A DNA stretch of 64,000 nucleotides from Alcanivorax quisquiliarum (GTDB lineage: Bacteria; Pseudomonadota; Gammaproteobacteria; Pseudomonadales; Alcanivoracaceae), in NCBI RefSeq assembly GCF_023051175.1, contig NZ_JALKII010000001.1, forward strand, positions 618,501-682,500, written 5' to 3'. Shown here piece by piece: positions 34,076 to 43,455 of the stretch. Positions within the stretch are counted from its first letter, which is position 1, and the number at the start of each line of letters is the position of its first letter. Both the position numbers and the translations under genes were made by a program. The notes below the pieces were generated by a model. It saw nothing but the letters and a program-made list of their open reading frames with translations. It made no database searches and had not been told where the DNA came from.

Positions 34076-34608
34076 AGCCGACCCCCGCTCCGGAGCACCG
34101 CACAGCACGCGAAAAAGTTCGCTTGGCGATCATCTGGGTTGTCCAGTACTGGCGTGAGCTGTTCAATTTTCGCTTCGACAAATACATGATCATCCAGGTA
34201 CTGCCAGGTGTGTATGGCCTCGCTCTGGTGGCGATTGCCTGCGGCCTGCTTTATCTGTGTGTAGAAGCATTTTTCCAATCCACCTGGCGCGGCCTGTTTT
34301 ATCTTTTTTTTGCCGCACCTTTGACGTTTCTGGTACTGGCGTCTGTGCTGCGTGCGCTGCTGGAGTTTTATCGCGTCGTGTTTCGCATCGCCGAACATGT
34401 GGATGAGCTGGTGGGCATCCGCGACACGGTCGATCGCCTCTCCGGCATCAGCGATTCGGTGGATGAGATGGCCGCCCTGACCCGTCGCATACCCTTCTGG
34501 CGCGCGCTCACCGGCACCGGCAAAGCCGCCCGGGGCAAGCCCGCCGAGCCACGGCGGCGCGCCGACAACGGCGACAGCCCGGCCACTGGCAAACCACGCG
34601 CAGAATAG
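34069..34608 (+). CDS. Small membrane protein, DUF4282-like
   Basis: 179 residues. Two membrane helices (about 46-66, VYGLALVAIACGLLYLCVEA, and about 77-100, FYLFFAAPLTFLVLASVLRA) lie between FNFRFDKYMIIQVLP and LLEFYRVVFRIAEHVDELVG, matching the DUF4282 layout. A cytoplasmic helix and a Lys/Arg/Pro-rich tail follow. The start overlaps the DUF2804 stop. Function unknown. Confidence 0.75.
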   Translation: MVEPTPAPEHRTAREKVRLAIIWVVQYWRELFNFRFDKYMIIQVLPGVYGLALVAIACGLLYLCVEAFFQSTWRGLFYLFFAAPLTFLVLASVLRALLEFYRVVFRIAEHVDELVGIRDTVDRLSGISDSVDEMAALTRRIPFWRALTGTGKAARGKPAEPRRRADNGDSPATGKPRAE

Positions 34609-34654
34609 CTGCCGAGCGCTGGCCGGGCACCGTCAAAGCTGTCAAAGTGCGAGC

Positions 34655-36118
34655 ATGAATCCGATTGCTCAACTACAGTTTGCTAACCGCTACCGGCAAC
34701 TGCCCGAGAGCCTCCACGTCGATGTGCTGCCCCAGCCGCTCGCAGCACCGCAGCGGCTGGTGGCGCGCAGCGATGATTGCCTGGCACTGCTGGGCCTCTC
34801 ACCGGAAAGCGTCAGCGATGCCCATCTGCTAGAGGCATTTTCCGGTGAGCACCTGCTGCCGGGCATGGCGCCCGTGGCGCAAAAATACACCGGCCACCAG
34901 TTCGGGGTGTACAACCCCGATCTCGGCGATGGCCGGGGCCTGCTGCTTGGCGAAGTACAGCGCACTGACGGCCGGCGGCTGGACCTGCATCTCAAGGGCG
35001 CAGGCCAGACCCCGTTCTCCCGCATGGGCGATGGCCGCGCTGTGCTGCGTTCCTCGATTCGTGAATTTCTGGCCAGCGAAGCACTGGCCGCGCTCGGCAT
35101 TGCCACCACCCGTGCGCTGTGTGTGATCGGTTCCGACGAGCCGGTCTGGCGCGAGCGCCGCGAAACCGGCGCCATGCTGGTGCGCGTGGCCAGCACCCAC
35201 GTCCGCTTCGGGCATTTCGAATATCTGTTTCACAGCGGCCAGACCCCGCTGCTGACACCGCTGCTGGATTACGTCATTGATGCCCATCTGCCTGCGCTGC
35301 GCCAGGCCGAGCAACCGGCGCGCGAATTCCTGCGCACCGTAGTGGCGCGTACTGCTCACATGATCGCCGGCTGGCAGCACGCCGGTTTCGCTCACGGCGT
35401 GATGAACAGTGACAACATGAGCGTGCTGGGCGAAACCTTCGACTACGGGCCATACGGTTTTCTGGATGCGTTCGAACCGGGGTTTATCTGCAACCACTCC
35501 GACTGGCAGGGGCGCTATGCGTTTGATCAGCAACCGCGTGTCGGCTTGTGGAATCTCAATTGCCTGGCGCACGCTCTGTCGCCGCTGGTCGAGCGCGATG
35601 ATCTGGTCAGCGCCTTGCAGGAATACGAACCGGCCTTTCGACAGCATTATCATGCCCTGATGCGCGCCCGCCTCGGGCTGCAACAGGCCGAGGCCGAAGA
35701 TGAAATGCTGATACAGAGCCTGCTGGAGCTGATGGCACGCGACGGTGCCGACTACACCCGCAGTTTTCGCGGCCTGTGCGAGTTCGATCAGCGCACGCTG
35801 ACGACACCCGCTCAGGATGAATTTCGCGATCGGGATGCTTTTCAGGCGTGGGCGCGCCAGTACGCCACACGGCTGGAACGGGAGCCGCAGGACGAGCATG
35901 CTCGCGCTGCGGCCATGCGCGCCGCCAATCCACGTTATGTGCTCCGCAACTATCTTGCTGAAACAGCAATACGCCGGGCCGAGCAAGGCGACTTCAGCGA
36001 GGTGGCGCGCCTGCACCAGCTGCTGCGCACGCCCTTTGCCGAACAGCCCGAGCAGGCGCATTACGCTGCACTACCCCCGGATTGGGGGCGGCATCTGGAA
36101 ATCAGCTGCTCATCCTGA
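34655..36118 (+). CDS. selO: Protein adenylyltransferase SelO
   Basis: 487 residues, the usual length. SelO is a pseudokinase-fold enzyme that transfers AMP to protein Ser/Thr/Tyr in redox stress. Diagnostic segments: GRGLLLGEVQRTDGRRLDLH with the phosphate-binding LKGAGQTPFSRMGDGRAVLR, GFAHGVMNSDNMSVLGETFD and DYGPYGFLDAFEPGF, and the C-terminal NPRYVLRNYLAETAIRRAEQ. It ends in SCSS, where eukaryotic members carry selenocysteine. No strong ribosome binding site precedes ATG 34655. It stands after the DUF2804/DUF4282 pair in the same direction. Confidence 0.95.
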   Translation: MNPIAQLQFANRYRQLPESLHVDVLPQPLAAPQRLVARSDDCLALLGLSPESVSDAHLLEAFSGEHLLPGMAPVAQKYTGHQFGVYNPDLGDGRGLLLGEVQRTDGRRLDLHLKGAGQTPFSRMGDGRAVLRSSIREFLASEALAALGIATTRALCVIGSDEPVWRERRETGAMLVRVASTHVRFGHFEYLFHSGQTPLLTPLLDYVIDAHLPALRQAEQPAREFLRTVVARTAHMIAGWQHAGFAHGVMNSDNMSVLGETFDYGPYGFLDAFEPGFICNHSDWQGRYAFDQQPRVGLWNLNCLAHALSPLVERDDLVSALQEYEPAFRQHYHALMRARLGLQQAEAEDEMLIQSLLELMARDGADYTRSFRGLCEFDQRTLTTPAQDEFRDRDAFQAWARQYATRLEREPQDEHARAAAMRAANPRYVLRNYLAETAIRRAEQGDFSEVARLHQLLRTPFAEQPEQAHYAALPPDWGRHLEISCSS

Positions 36119-36158
36119 CACTCTTTACGCTCTCGCTCTCTTCAAAGCGGTTGGTTCT

Positions 36159-38330
36159 TCAAGCTGTTGAACCCCGCCCGCCACTGGTGCGTGACAGCGC
36201 TGCCAGTAGCAGGCGTCGATAAAGCCGCTCCCGCAGGCCGCTCGGCTCGGCCAGGCCCATGCGTGCCAGATGTGGCTGGAATTGTTGTTCTGCCTCCTCC
36301 CGCACCAGCGAGCGTCGGCCGAGTTCCAGATAGGCTTTCCGGCTGGCTTTTTCCTTCAACCAGTTCAGCGCCTCCAGCAACTGCTGCTCCGTCTCGGTAA
36401 AGTCGCAGCCCAGTGGGAAGGTGGGAAATGCCCCGGCGGGCGCCTGCCGGGCTCGCTCAGCTAACCGCTCCGGCGTGTTATAGCGGAACGCCTCGGGCAC
36501 TTGATAATCCTGCGCGATCTTGCCAGCCTTGCGCGCCTGCTCCAGCAACTCGCCCTGAAACCGGCTATCGGCAATATTGACCAGGGCGGCGATCACTTGC
36601 GCATCAGTTTTGCCGCGCACATCAGCAATGCCATATTCAGTCACGAAAATATCCCGCAGGTGGCGCGCAATAGTGGTATGCCCGTAAGACCAGACAATAT
36701 TGGACGCCGCCTCGCCGCCGCGCTCTCGCCAGGCGCGCAGCAACAAAATACTGCGGGCGTCCTCCAGCTCCTGAGCCTGGCTGACAAAATTATATTGGCC
36801 TCCAACCCCCGACAGCACGCGCCCATCCTCAAGCTGATCGGACACCGCCGCCCCCAACGCCGTCACCGTGAACGCCGTGTTGATAAAGCGCCCATCGCGC
36901 CGCTGAAGCCGTTTCAGCGTTTCATCACCGTAAAGCTGATTGATGAAGCTGACACGGGTCATGTTGATTGCGCTCGCCAGCTCGGGCGTCAGCTCCCGCA
37001 GCCGCTGATAGAAAGCGGCCGGGCCGAGGAAAAACCCGCCATGCATCAAGGTGCCGCCCCGCAGTAGCCCGCCATCCAGATGCGTCTCAAGCACTGCCCG
37101 CGTGCCGGCGTCTCGCAGATCATTGGGCAACAGCGCACCATCGAGGCTCAGCCCGTCTTCACGCAACTGCATCTGTGCCGGCAGCAGCCCCAGCTCCTGC
37201 AACCACGCCAGCGTCGCGCCATCGAGCGCATCATGCAGCGCCCCCGCGGCCCGCAGCGCGTCAAGCGAGGCCAGCGTCGCTCGCGGTTCCAGCAGCCCCT
37301 GATTGATCAGCGCTTGCAGATACTCATCATCGTAGACGTGGCGCCGCAACACGCCGCCATCCACCAGCGACATCAGCCCGTGCGTGAACATCTCGCTGCA
37401 TCCGTACAACCCTTGAGCAAACGGCGCTCGCCCGCCCTCGCGGTCAATCAGGGCTGCAAAGCGATCAAGCTCGAAGACATCCAGCAACGCCCGGTAGTGT
37501 TCATTGCTGCGCTCACGCAACAAGGTGTGATGCACCAGCGCATCGCCCAACGCGCCAATGCCGATCTGCAACATGCCGCCATCGCGCACCAGCGTGCTGG
37601 CGTTGAGCCCCACCAGGTGATCCTGAAAGCTGACCGGCATATTCGGCGTACTGAACAGCCGTGTGCCGGCATCCGGTGCATCAATGAGCAGATCGAACAG
37701 TGCCGCATCAACCTCGGCATCGTTGCTCATATAAGGCAGCTCGGGATGCACCTGAGCGATGGTGATAATGGTGTCGCCGGCTTCACGGCGCCGCGCCAGG
37801 CGCGGCATCAGATCCAGCGATACTTCCGGGTTACAGGACAAGCTCACCCGCCCCGGCCGATCTTCGCGCACCGCAACCATCTGTGCCGCCACATTGACGC
37901 CTGCGGCATCGAGATCACGCGCCACATGGGTATAGTTGCTGCTGATATAATCCCGCTGCGCTTGCGTACTGTTCAACAAGGTACCTGGCTGAAAGAAGAA
38001 CTCTCGCACCGACACGTTCGCCGGCAGTTGATTGCGCCGCATGGCGTGCAGATAGGCCAGCTCTTCATAATCGCCAAAGACACGCTCGGCAAAGGGCGTG
38101 AGAAACCGCGCCTCCAGATCACTCCCCGCCGACGGCCGGCCGAGCGACAGCGCGGTATAGATAGTGAGGGAAATCGAGCTGTCTGCCACCGCACGGTGGT
38201 ACAAGGCATTGACCAGCTGGTTCGGCTTACCCAGCCCCAATGGCAAACCGAGGCGAATCTCGCCACCGGTGCGCCGGATAATTTCGTCCACTGCCACGTC
38301 GATTGACGCCACGCGCTTTGCTGCCGCCAT
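36159..38330 (-). CDS. Acetyl-CoA hydrolase/transferase family protein
   Basis: 723 residues, with AAGGAGTGG before ATG 38330. The N-terminal part carries the coenzyme A transferase-like domain (EIRLGLPLGLGKPNQLVNAL). The C-terminal half has the acetyl-CoA hydrolase/transferase segment (RFINTAFTVTALGAAVSDQL, GVGGQYNFVSQAQELEDARS, IVWSYGHTTIARHLRDIFVT). It is longer than classic Cat1/ScpC proteins (about 500), matching the long branch common in pseudomonads and relatives. The actual acyl donor is unknown. It forms a likely two-gene unit with the SMR gene upstream, 57 bases away. Confidence 0.85.
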   Translation of the reverse strand: MAAAKRVASIDVAVDEIIRRTGGEIRLGLPLGLGKPNQLVNALYHRAVADSSISLTIYTALSLGRPSAGSDLEARFLTPFAERVFGDYEELAYLHAMRRNQLPANVSVREFFFQPGTLLNSTQAQRDYISSNYTHVARDLDAAGVNVAAQMVAVREDRPGRVSLSCNPEVSLDLMPRLARRREAGDTIITIAQVHPELPYMSNDAEVDAALFDLLIDAPDAGTRLFSTPNMPVSFQDHLVGLNASTLVRDGGMLQIGIGALGDALVHHTLLRERSNEHYRALLDVFELDRFAALIDREGGRAPFAQGLYGCSEMFTHGLMSLVDGGVLRRHVYDDEYLQALINQGLLEPRATLASLDALRAAGALHDALDGATLAWLQELGLLPAQMQLREDGLSLDGALLPNDLRDAGTRAVLETHLDGGLLRGGTLMHGGFFLGPAAFYQRLRELTPELASAINMTRVSFINQLYGDETLKRLQRRDGRFINTAFTVTALGAAVSDQLEDGRVLSGVGGQYNFVSQAQELEDARSILLLRAWRERGGEAASNIVWSYGHTTIARHLRDIFVTEYGIADVRGKTDAQVIAALVNIADSRFQGELLEQARKAGKIAQDYQVPEAFRYNTPERLAERARQAPAGAFPTFPLGCDFTETEQQLLEALNWLKEKASRKAYLELGRRSLVREEAEQQFQPHLARMGLAEPSGLRERLYRRLLLAALSRTSGGRGSTA

Positions 38331-38387
38331 GCACCACTCCTTGCTGTGTTGTCAATTATCCTGAAGCTGATCCGGCTGCATTGGCTG

Positions 38388-38720
38388 TCAATGCACGGTC
38401 ATACGCGAAAACAGATTGATGACAGCAACGCCGATCACAATCAGCGCCATCCCCAGCAGTGCCGGCCAGTCCGGCATCTGTTGATAGAGCACCGCGCTGG
38501 CGCCCCCTATCAGCACAATACCCACGCCCGACCAGATTGCATAGGCAACGCCCACCGGAATCGAACGCATCACCAGCGCCAGAAAATAAAAAGCACAAGC
38601 GTACCCCGTGATCACAACAAGGCTCGGGCCGAGCCGTGTGAAACCTGAAGACGCCTTGAGGGCCGACGTGGCGATCACCTCGGCAATGATGGCAATTCCC
38701 AGCAGCGCATAAGCGGGCAT
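38388..38720 (-). CDS. Small multidrug resistance (SMR) transporter
   Basis: 110 residues from ATG 38720 with AGGAGGTG upstream. Four membrane helices fill the protein; the first (AYALLGIAIIAEVIATSALK) carries the essential Glu14 of EmrE-like exporters, and VAYAIWSGVGIVLI matches the third. The sequence is closer to EmrE/QacE than to the guanidinium exporter SugE, judging by length and helix 3. It precedes the acetyl-CoA hydrolase gene on the same strand. Confidence 0.93.
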   Translation of the reverse strand: MPAYALLGIAIIAEVIATSALKASSGFTRLGPSLVVITGYACAFYFLALVMRSIPVGVAYAIWSGVGIVLIGGASAVLYQQMPDWPALLGMALIVIGVAVINLFSRMTVH

Positions 38721-39170
38721 AGCACCTCCTGAAAAGAACTGGCTTTGCCAGCGGCGGCAAGGCGACACCGGCTCCGGTCGAACACACTATCAGGAAGAGT
38801 ACGCAACATCTGGCTCGCTGCGAAAGACTGTCGCCCGATCTTGCCGGCCGGCGCCGCACCAGTTGGCACCCGGGCGGGCACACCAGCGAGATAAGCGTGC
38901 CAAGTGACGACCCGGTGATGATGCATACCGCAGGTTTTACTCACCACCATTCGCAAAGTGAATCTGGCAACAACGACGCAGCGCCAGATTCAGGGCCGCG
39001 TCACAACACGAGAAGTACCGGGAGCAAGCCGTGTCACGACGGCGTAACAAGCAAAAAGCCCGGGCGCCGCATAATACGGCACCCGGGCTTCTCGCGAGCT
39101 GTGGTGAGCATCAAGGAACACGCGCTTGCCACGTTGCTCGATGTACTGCTTGAATAGCCCTGAGCAATCC
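38721..39170. other. 450-bp intergenic region between SMR and SCP2 genes
   Basis: The right end holds the terminator of the SCP2 gene (39050-39091). The rest (38721-39050) would contain the SMR promoter; I see no gene, and the open frames present cross the terminator. Confidence 0.6.
39050..39091 (-). terminator. Rho-independent terminator of the SCP2 gene
   Basis: AAGCCCGGGCGCCG (39057-39070 region) pairs with CGGCACCCGGGCTT, a 13-14-bp stem with one mismatch. On the minus strand it is followed by TTTTGC. It lies about 80 bases after the gene end. Confidence 0.85.
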
Positions 39171-39557
39171 TTACGCGGTAATCGCGTGGATTTTCTGCAT
39201 CAGTTCTTTCTGCTCGGCGGTCGGCTGGGCAGTTTGCAGCGCCATCAGCTTGCTCATGTCGCCTTCGATACGGATCTGGCCGCTCATGAAGCCCTGCATG
39301 CCTGCGGACTGATCGCCTTCGATGAAGATGCGCTTGGCCAGATCCGCCGGCAGGATCAGCGTGGTCGGCGCGCCGTCCTGGTGGCCTTCTTCGATCATGC
39401 CGCCTGCCAGCGCCATTTTCTTTTCGCCAGCGTCGGTGTTTACGGTGATGTTGATCACCAGGTCGGCCAGTGCCGGCGGCGCCTGAATGTCGCCAGCTTC
39501 AGCACGCAGCTCTTGGACCTTGGCAAACCATTCGTCAGACAGGAACTCGCTGCTCAT
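39171..39557 (-). CDS. SCP2 sterol-binding domain protein
   Basis: 128 residues consisting only of an SCP2 domain: the strands VINITVNTDAGEKKMALAGG and GAPTTLILPADLAKRIFIEG and the helix DQSAGMQGFMSGQIRIEGDM followed by SKLMAL. Such single-domain proteins bind fatty acyl or sterol-like lipids in the cytoplasm. A PsrA-like palindrome 55 bases upstream and the lipid-metabolism genes around it support a role in fatty-acid handling. A terminator follows. Confidence 0.92.
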   Translation of the reverse strand: MSSEFLSDEWFAKVQELRAEAGDIQAPPALADLVINITVNTDAGEKKMALAGGMIEEGHQDGAPTTLILPADLAKRIFIEGDQSAGMQGFMSGQIRIEGDMSKLMALQTAQPTAEQKELMQKIHAITA

Positions 39558-39611
39558 CTCTCTTCTCCTTGGTGTGGTTGTCGGCCCAATGGTTGATCCA
39601 TCCGGCGTACA

Positions 39612-39629
39612 TTCAAACGGTCGTTCGAA
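39612..39629. promoter_or_regulatory. PsrA-like fatty-acid regulator site upstream of the SCP2 gene
   Basis: TTCAAACGGTCGTTCGAA is an 18-bp palindrome with one mismatched pair. It fits the CAAAC-N2-4-GTTTG type of operator bound by the long-chain-fatty-acid sensor PsrA (TetR family) in pseudomonads and relatives. It is centred about 64 bases before the start codon. No psrA gene lies in the window. Confidence 0.6.
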
Positions 39630-39754
39630 AGTCTCCGTACCATATAGAACGTCAGCCTTTCAGGCAATAGCCTTAAAGGCCAGTCGGCTGGCGCAAACTG
39701 TCAGCACCGGCATCATGCTACACACCCGGCGTGCCCTACCCAACCGACGCCCTT

Positions 39755-40639
39755 TCAATAGAGATAATTGAACATTTTGCGGCGATATTCGCTAGCCAGC
39801 GGATCGCCTTTGGGCAAGCACTCGAATACCTTCAATAACCCCGCCCGAGCGATACCGTCCCGATAACCGCCGTGCTCACGCAGCAATTGCAACAACGCCT
39901 CCAGGCTGTCTCGAAACTGCCCGGCGGCGGCGGCCTGCAAACCGTATGCATATAAGGCAGCGGCGCGGTGATCGCCCTCGCCGGCCTCGATCTGCCGCGT
40001 CAGCTCCGCCAGCGATTGCGCCGCCTGCGGTAATTCGTCCAGCAGTGTCAGGCGCGCCCGGAAGGGCGCCAGCTCCGCGGCATCCTCGACCACCTCGGCA
40101 AGCACCGATTGCGCTTCCTCGACACGTCCCTCGGCCAGCAGGTACTCGACCAGCACGGCGCGCAGCGCATGGCTCTCGGGTGTCTCTGCCAGCAGCTGCC
40201 GCAGAGCCGCCTCGGCCTGCTCTCCATGGCCCGCTTCGATCGCATCACGAATCCGCGCGATCAGCGCCTGTTCCTGCTCGGCAGCGTCCTGCTCCGCATT
40301 GCCCAGCACCGGCGCCAGCCACTGCCGCAAGGCCGCCTCGGTTTGCAGCCCGGCGAGCTCCGCTACCAGCTGGCCCTGAAACACCAGCTTCAGCGTCGGC
40401 AGGCTGCGCACGCCGAACTGCGCGGCGATGGCCTGCTGCTCGTCCGCATTCACTTTGGCGAGTACCACTCGGCCGGCATGCTCCTGCACGATCTTTTCCA
40501 GTATCGGCGCCATCTGCTGGCAGGGCTGGCACCAGGCTGCCCAGAAATCCACGATCACCGGCACCTGGCGGGAGTGCTCAAGCACCTGCGCCAGATTCTG
40601 CTCGGTCACATCAATAATGAACTGTTCTGCTTGTTGCAC
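39755..40639 (-). CDS. cnoX: Chaperedoxin CnoX (YbbN), thioredoxin-TPR protein
   Basis: 294 residues. A thioredoxin domain (residues about 1-110) with VIVDFWAAWCQPCQQMAPIL is followed by helical TPR-like repeats to the end (EQALIARIRDAIEAGHGEQA, ESHALRAVLVEYLLAEGRVE). CnoX protects proteins from oxidation and hands them to GroEL. The active site is Cys37-Gln-Pro-Cys40, whereas E. coli CnoX has Ser-Gln-His-Cys; so this member may be redox active. Divergent from fadE. Confidence 0.93.
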   Translation of the reverse strand: MQQAEQFIIDVTEQNLAQVLEHSRQVPVIVDFWAAWCQPCQQMAPILEKIVQEHAGRVVLAKVNADEQQAIAAQFGVRSLPTLKLVFQGQLVAELAGLQTEAALRQWLAPVLGNAEQDAAEQEQALIARIRDAIEAGHGEQAEAALRQLLAETPESHALRAVLVEYLLAEGRVEEAQSVLAEVVEDAAELAPFRARLTLLDELPQAAQSLAELTRQIEAGEGDHRAAALYAYGLQAAAAGQFRDSLEALLQLLREHGGYRDGIARAGLLKVFECLPKGDPLASEYRRKMFNYLY

Positions 40640-40834
40640 GATGAATCCTCACTCCCGGAAGGCAGTCGATTGTACGACATTCGGCCCGCGAGCATAGCCC
40701 GTGCCAGCCGCCAGCCACAGCCGCCGTCCACACCGAAGCGGCAGATTTTTACGCCATTTTTGCCTTGTTGTTCCCCTACCGGGGCCACGCTGGACTACCA
40801 TCGACCCACGCCCACCCTACTACCGGAGCTGGTC

Positions 40835-43399
40835 ATGACTGTGTTCGTCGCTGCCCTGGTTCTGCTGGGGCTGCTGTTTGCCCTGTTTTATTTCGAGACA
40901 GCACTACACACCGGGTCGGCAATCTTTGCCGCAGCCTGGCTGCTGCTCGGCTTTCTTGCGCCAGTGCTGTGGCATCCGGCAGCGCTGCTGCCGCTGATCC
41001 TGGTGCTGGCGGTGCTCAACATACCCGCGCTGCGTCGTGCCCTGATCAGCCGGCCCGTCTACGGGCTGCTGAGCAAGACCATGCCCACCATCAGCGATAC
41101 CGAGCGCGAAGCACTGGAAGCCGGCACCACCTGGTGGGAGAAGGAGCTGTTCTGCGGTCGGCCGGATTGGCAGATGTTCAGCCAGATCAGCCTGCCCCGC
41201 CTCACCGCCGATGAGCAATCCTTTATCGACAATGAGGTCGAGCAGCTGTGTGGCATGCTCGATGAGTGGCAGATCCACCATCATCTCAAGGATCTGCCGG
41301 AAGACGTGTGGCAGTTCCTGCGCAACAAAGGCTTCTTCGGCCTCATCATCCCACGGGAATATGGCGGCAAGGCGTTCTCGCCCTATGCGCAAAGCCGGGT
41401 CATGAGCAAGATCGCCACCCGCTCGCTGACCGCTGCCGTAACGGCCATGGTGCCGAACTCGTTGGGGCCGGGCGAGCTACTGATGAAATATGGCACCGAT
41501 GAACAGAAGCAGCGCTGGCTGCCCGGCCTGGCAGACGGCACTGAGCTGCCTTGTTTCGGGTTGACCGGGCCGGAGGCCGGCTCCGACGCCGGCGCCATCC
41601 CGGATGTCGGCATCGTCTGCCGGGGCGAACATGAAGGCCGGACAGTGATCGGCCTGCGACTCACTTTCGCCAAACGCTGGATCACGCTGGCCCCGGTCGC
41701 CACCGTGATCGGGCTTGCCTTCCGCCTGGAAGACCCGGAGGGCCTGCTGGGTGACGCGAGCAAACAGGATTACGGCATCACTTGTGCGCTGGTGCCCGCC
41801 AATCACCCCGGCGTGGAAACCGGCCGGCGGCATTACCCCGGCGCCCCCTTCATGAACGGCCCGGTGACCGGGCGCGATGTGTTCATTCCGCTTGACTGGA
41901 TCATCGGCGGGCAGGAAATGGCCGGTAAAGGCTGGCGCATGCTGATCGAATGCCTCGGGGTGGGTCGCGGTATCTCACTACCTGCGCTGGCCACCGCCAG
42001 CGGCGAGGTCGGCTACCGCAGCGTCGGCGCGTTTGCGCGCATACGCCGCCAGTTCAATATAGAAATCGGCAAATTCGAAGGCGTACAGGAGGCCACGGCA
42101 GAGATTGCTGCGCTCACTTACACGCTTGAAGCACAGCGGCATTTCGTCACCAAAGGGCTCGAAGACGGTACCCCCTCGGTGATGACGTCGATGGCCAAGT
42201 ATCACGCCACCGAAATGATGCGCACGCTCATCAACCACGGCATGGATATCGGCGGCGGCCGCGCCATCCAGCTCGGCCCGCGCAATTTCATGGCGCTGCC
42301 TTACCAATCGATTCCGGTTGCCATCACGGTCGAAGGCGCGAATATTCTCACCCGCTCGCTGATGATCTTCGGCCAGGGCTCAATGCGCTGCCATCCGTTC
42401 CTGTATGACGAGTTGCAAACCCTGACCAGCAAAGATCACCAGCAAGGGCTGAAGGATTTTGATCCACTGTTTTTCCGGCATGTCGGTTATACCTTGAGCC
42501 GCATGGCCCGCACGCTGGTGCTTGGGCTGACCGCCGGCCGTTTCAGTACCATACCGGACGATGCCAATGATTTTGCCGCCCCCTGGTATCGGCTGCTGAA
42601 CCGCTTCAGCGCCACGCTGTCGGTCACGGCAGACACCGCACTGGCTGTGCTGGGCGGCGACCTCAAACGGCGCGAACTGCTGTCCGCACGGCTTGGCGAT
42701 GCCCACAGTCAATTGCTGCTGGCCTCCGCCATCCTTAAATTTCATGCAGGCCAACCGGCAGACCGGGCCAACGATGCGCACGCGGAATACGCGCTGACCA
42801 GAGCCTTTCATCTTGCACAGGAAGCATTGTTCGCTTTCTATCGCAATTTTCCGGCACGCTTTGCGGCACTGCTCGTGAAAGCCATGGCGTTTCCGTTTGG
42901 CGGTGTCGTGAAAGCGCCCAATGACGACATGATCCGCGAGCTGGGCACGCTGATCATGGAGCCGACCTCGGTACGCGACACCTTCGGCAGCTTCACCTAT
43001 CTCAGTCTGGATCCCGAGGATGCCCTCGGCCGAGTGGAATGCACCTACCGGAAATTGCTGGAAGTGGACGATGCCTGGCAGGCAGTGTTGAAAGCGGTAA
43101 GCCGAGGCAAGCTGAGCGGCCGTAGCCTGGCCGAGCAGCTCGACGACGCCGCCGCACAGGGCATCATTCGGCAGGAAGATATCCAGCCACTGCTGGAATA
43201 CGATGCCATGCGCTACGACTGCCTGCTGACCGATGCCTTCGATCCGGCGTTCTTCACCGAGGCGCAAGCGGGCGGCTCGCGGCAGCCACCGGCGCCGGAA
43301 GCAGAACCGATCTTCCCGAGCAGTCAGAGTGCGGCGGGTGGTGTTGCGGGCGACGGGAACGAAGCAGCGAGCAAAACAGAAAGAATGGAGGCGCCCTGA
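40835..43399 (+). CDS. fadE: Acyl-CoA dehydrogenase FadE
   Basis: 854 residues from ATG 40835 with GGAG upstream; E. coli FadE has 814. An N-terminal hydrophobic region (MTVFVAALVLLGLLFALFYF and the next helix) may anchor it to the membrane. The dehydrogenase core contains CFGLTGPEAGSDAGAIPDVG and KRWITLAPVATVIGLAFRLE, and the FadE-specific PVAITVEGANILTRSLMIFG with GQGSMRCHPFLYDE. A DUF1974-type C-terminal domain follows. It performs the first beta-oxidation step for fatty acyl-CoAs. The last about 35 residues are low-complexity. Confidence 0.96.
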   Translation: MTVFVAALVLLGLLFALFYFETALHTGSAIFAAAWLLLGFLAPVLWHPAALLPLILVLAVLNIPALRRALISRPVYGLLSKTMPTISDTEREALEAGTTWWEKELFCGRPDWQMFSQISLPRLTADEQSFIDNEVEQLCGMLDEWQIHHHLKDLPEDVWQFLRNKGFFGLIIPREYGGKAFSPYAQSRVMSKIATRSLTAAVTAMVPNSLGPGELLMKYGTDEQKQRWLPGLADGTELPCFGLTGPEAGSDAGAIPDVGIVCRGEHEGRTVIGLRLTFAKRWITLAPVATVIGLAFRLEDPEGLLGDASKQDYGITCALVPANHPGVETGRRHYPGAPFMNGPVTGRDVFIPLDWIIGGQEMAGKGWRMLIECLGVGRGISLPALATASGEVGYRSVGAFARIRRQFNIEIGKFEGVQEATAEIAALTYTLEAQRHFVTKGLEDGTPSVMTSMAKYHATEMMRTLINHGMDIGGGRAIQLGPRNFMALPYQSIPVAITVEGANILTRSLMIFGQGSMRCHPFLYDELQTLTSKDHQQGLKDFDPLFFRHVGYTLSRMARTLVLGLTAGRFSTIPDDANDFAAPWYRLLNRFSATLSVTADTALAVLGGDLKRRELLSARLGDAHSQLLLASAILKFHAGQPADRANDAHAEYALTRAFHLAQEALFAFYRNFPARFAALLVKAMAFPFGGVVKAPNDDMIRELGTLIMEPTSVRDTFGSFTYLSLDPEDALGRVECTYRKLLEVDDAWQAVLKAVSRGKLSGRSLAEQLDDAAAQGIIRQEDIQPLLEYDAMRYDCLLTDAFDPAFFTEAQAGGSRQPPAPEAEPIFPSSQSAAGGVAGDGNEAASKTERMEAP

Positions 43400-43455
43400 G
43401 AGGCTGCGCAGCGGGCTACGCACACAACGTTGCCCGCTGCAAAAAGCAGACGTGA

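Noticed and set aside
40109-40834. Open frame extending fadE upstream by 242 codons
   Set aside because: It runs antisense through cnoX; the FadE-like N-terminus and a GGAG ribosome binding site begin at 40835.
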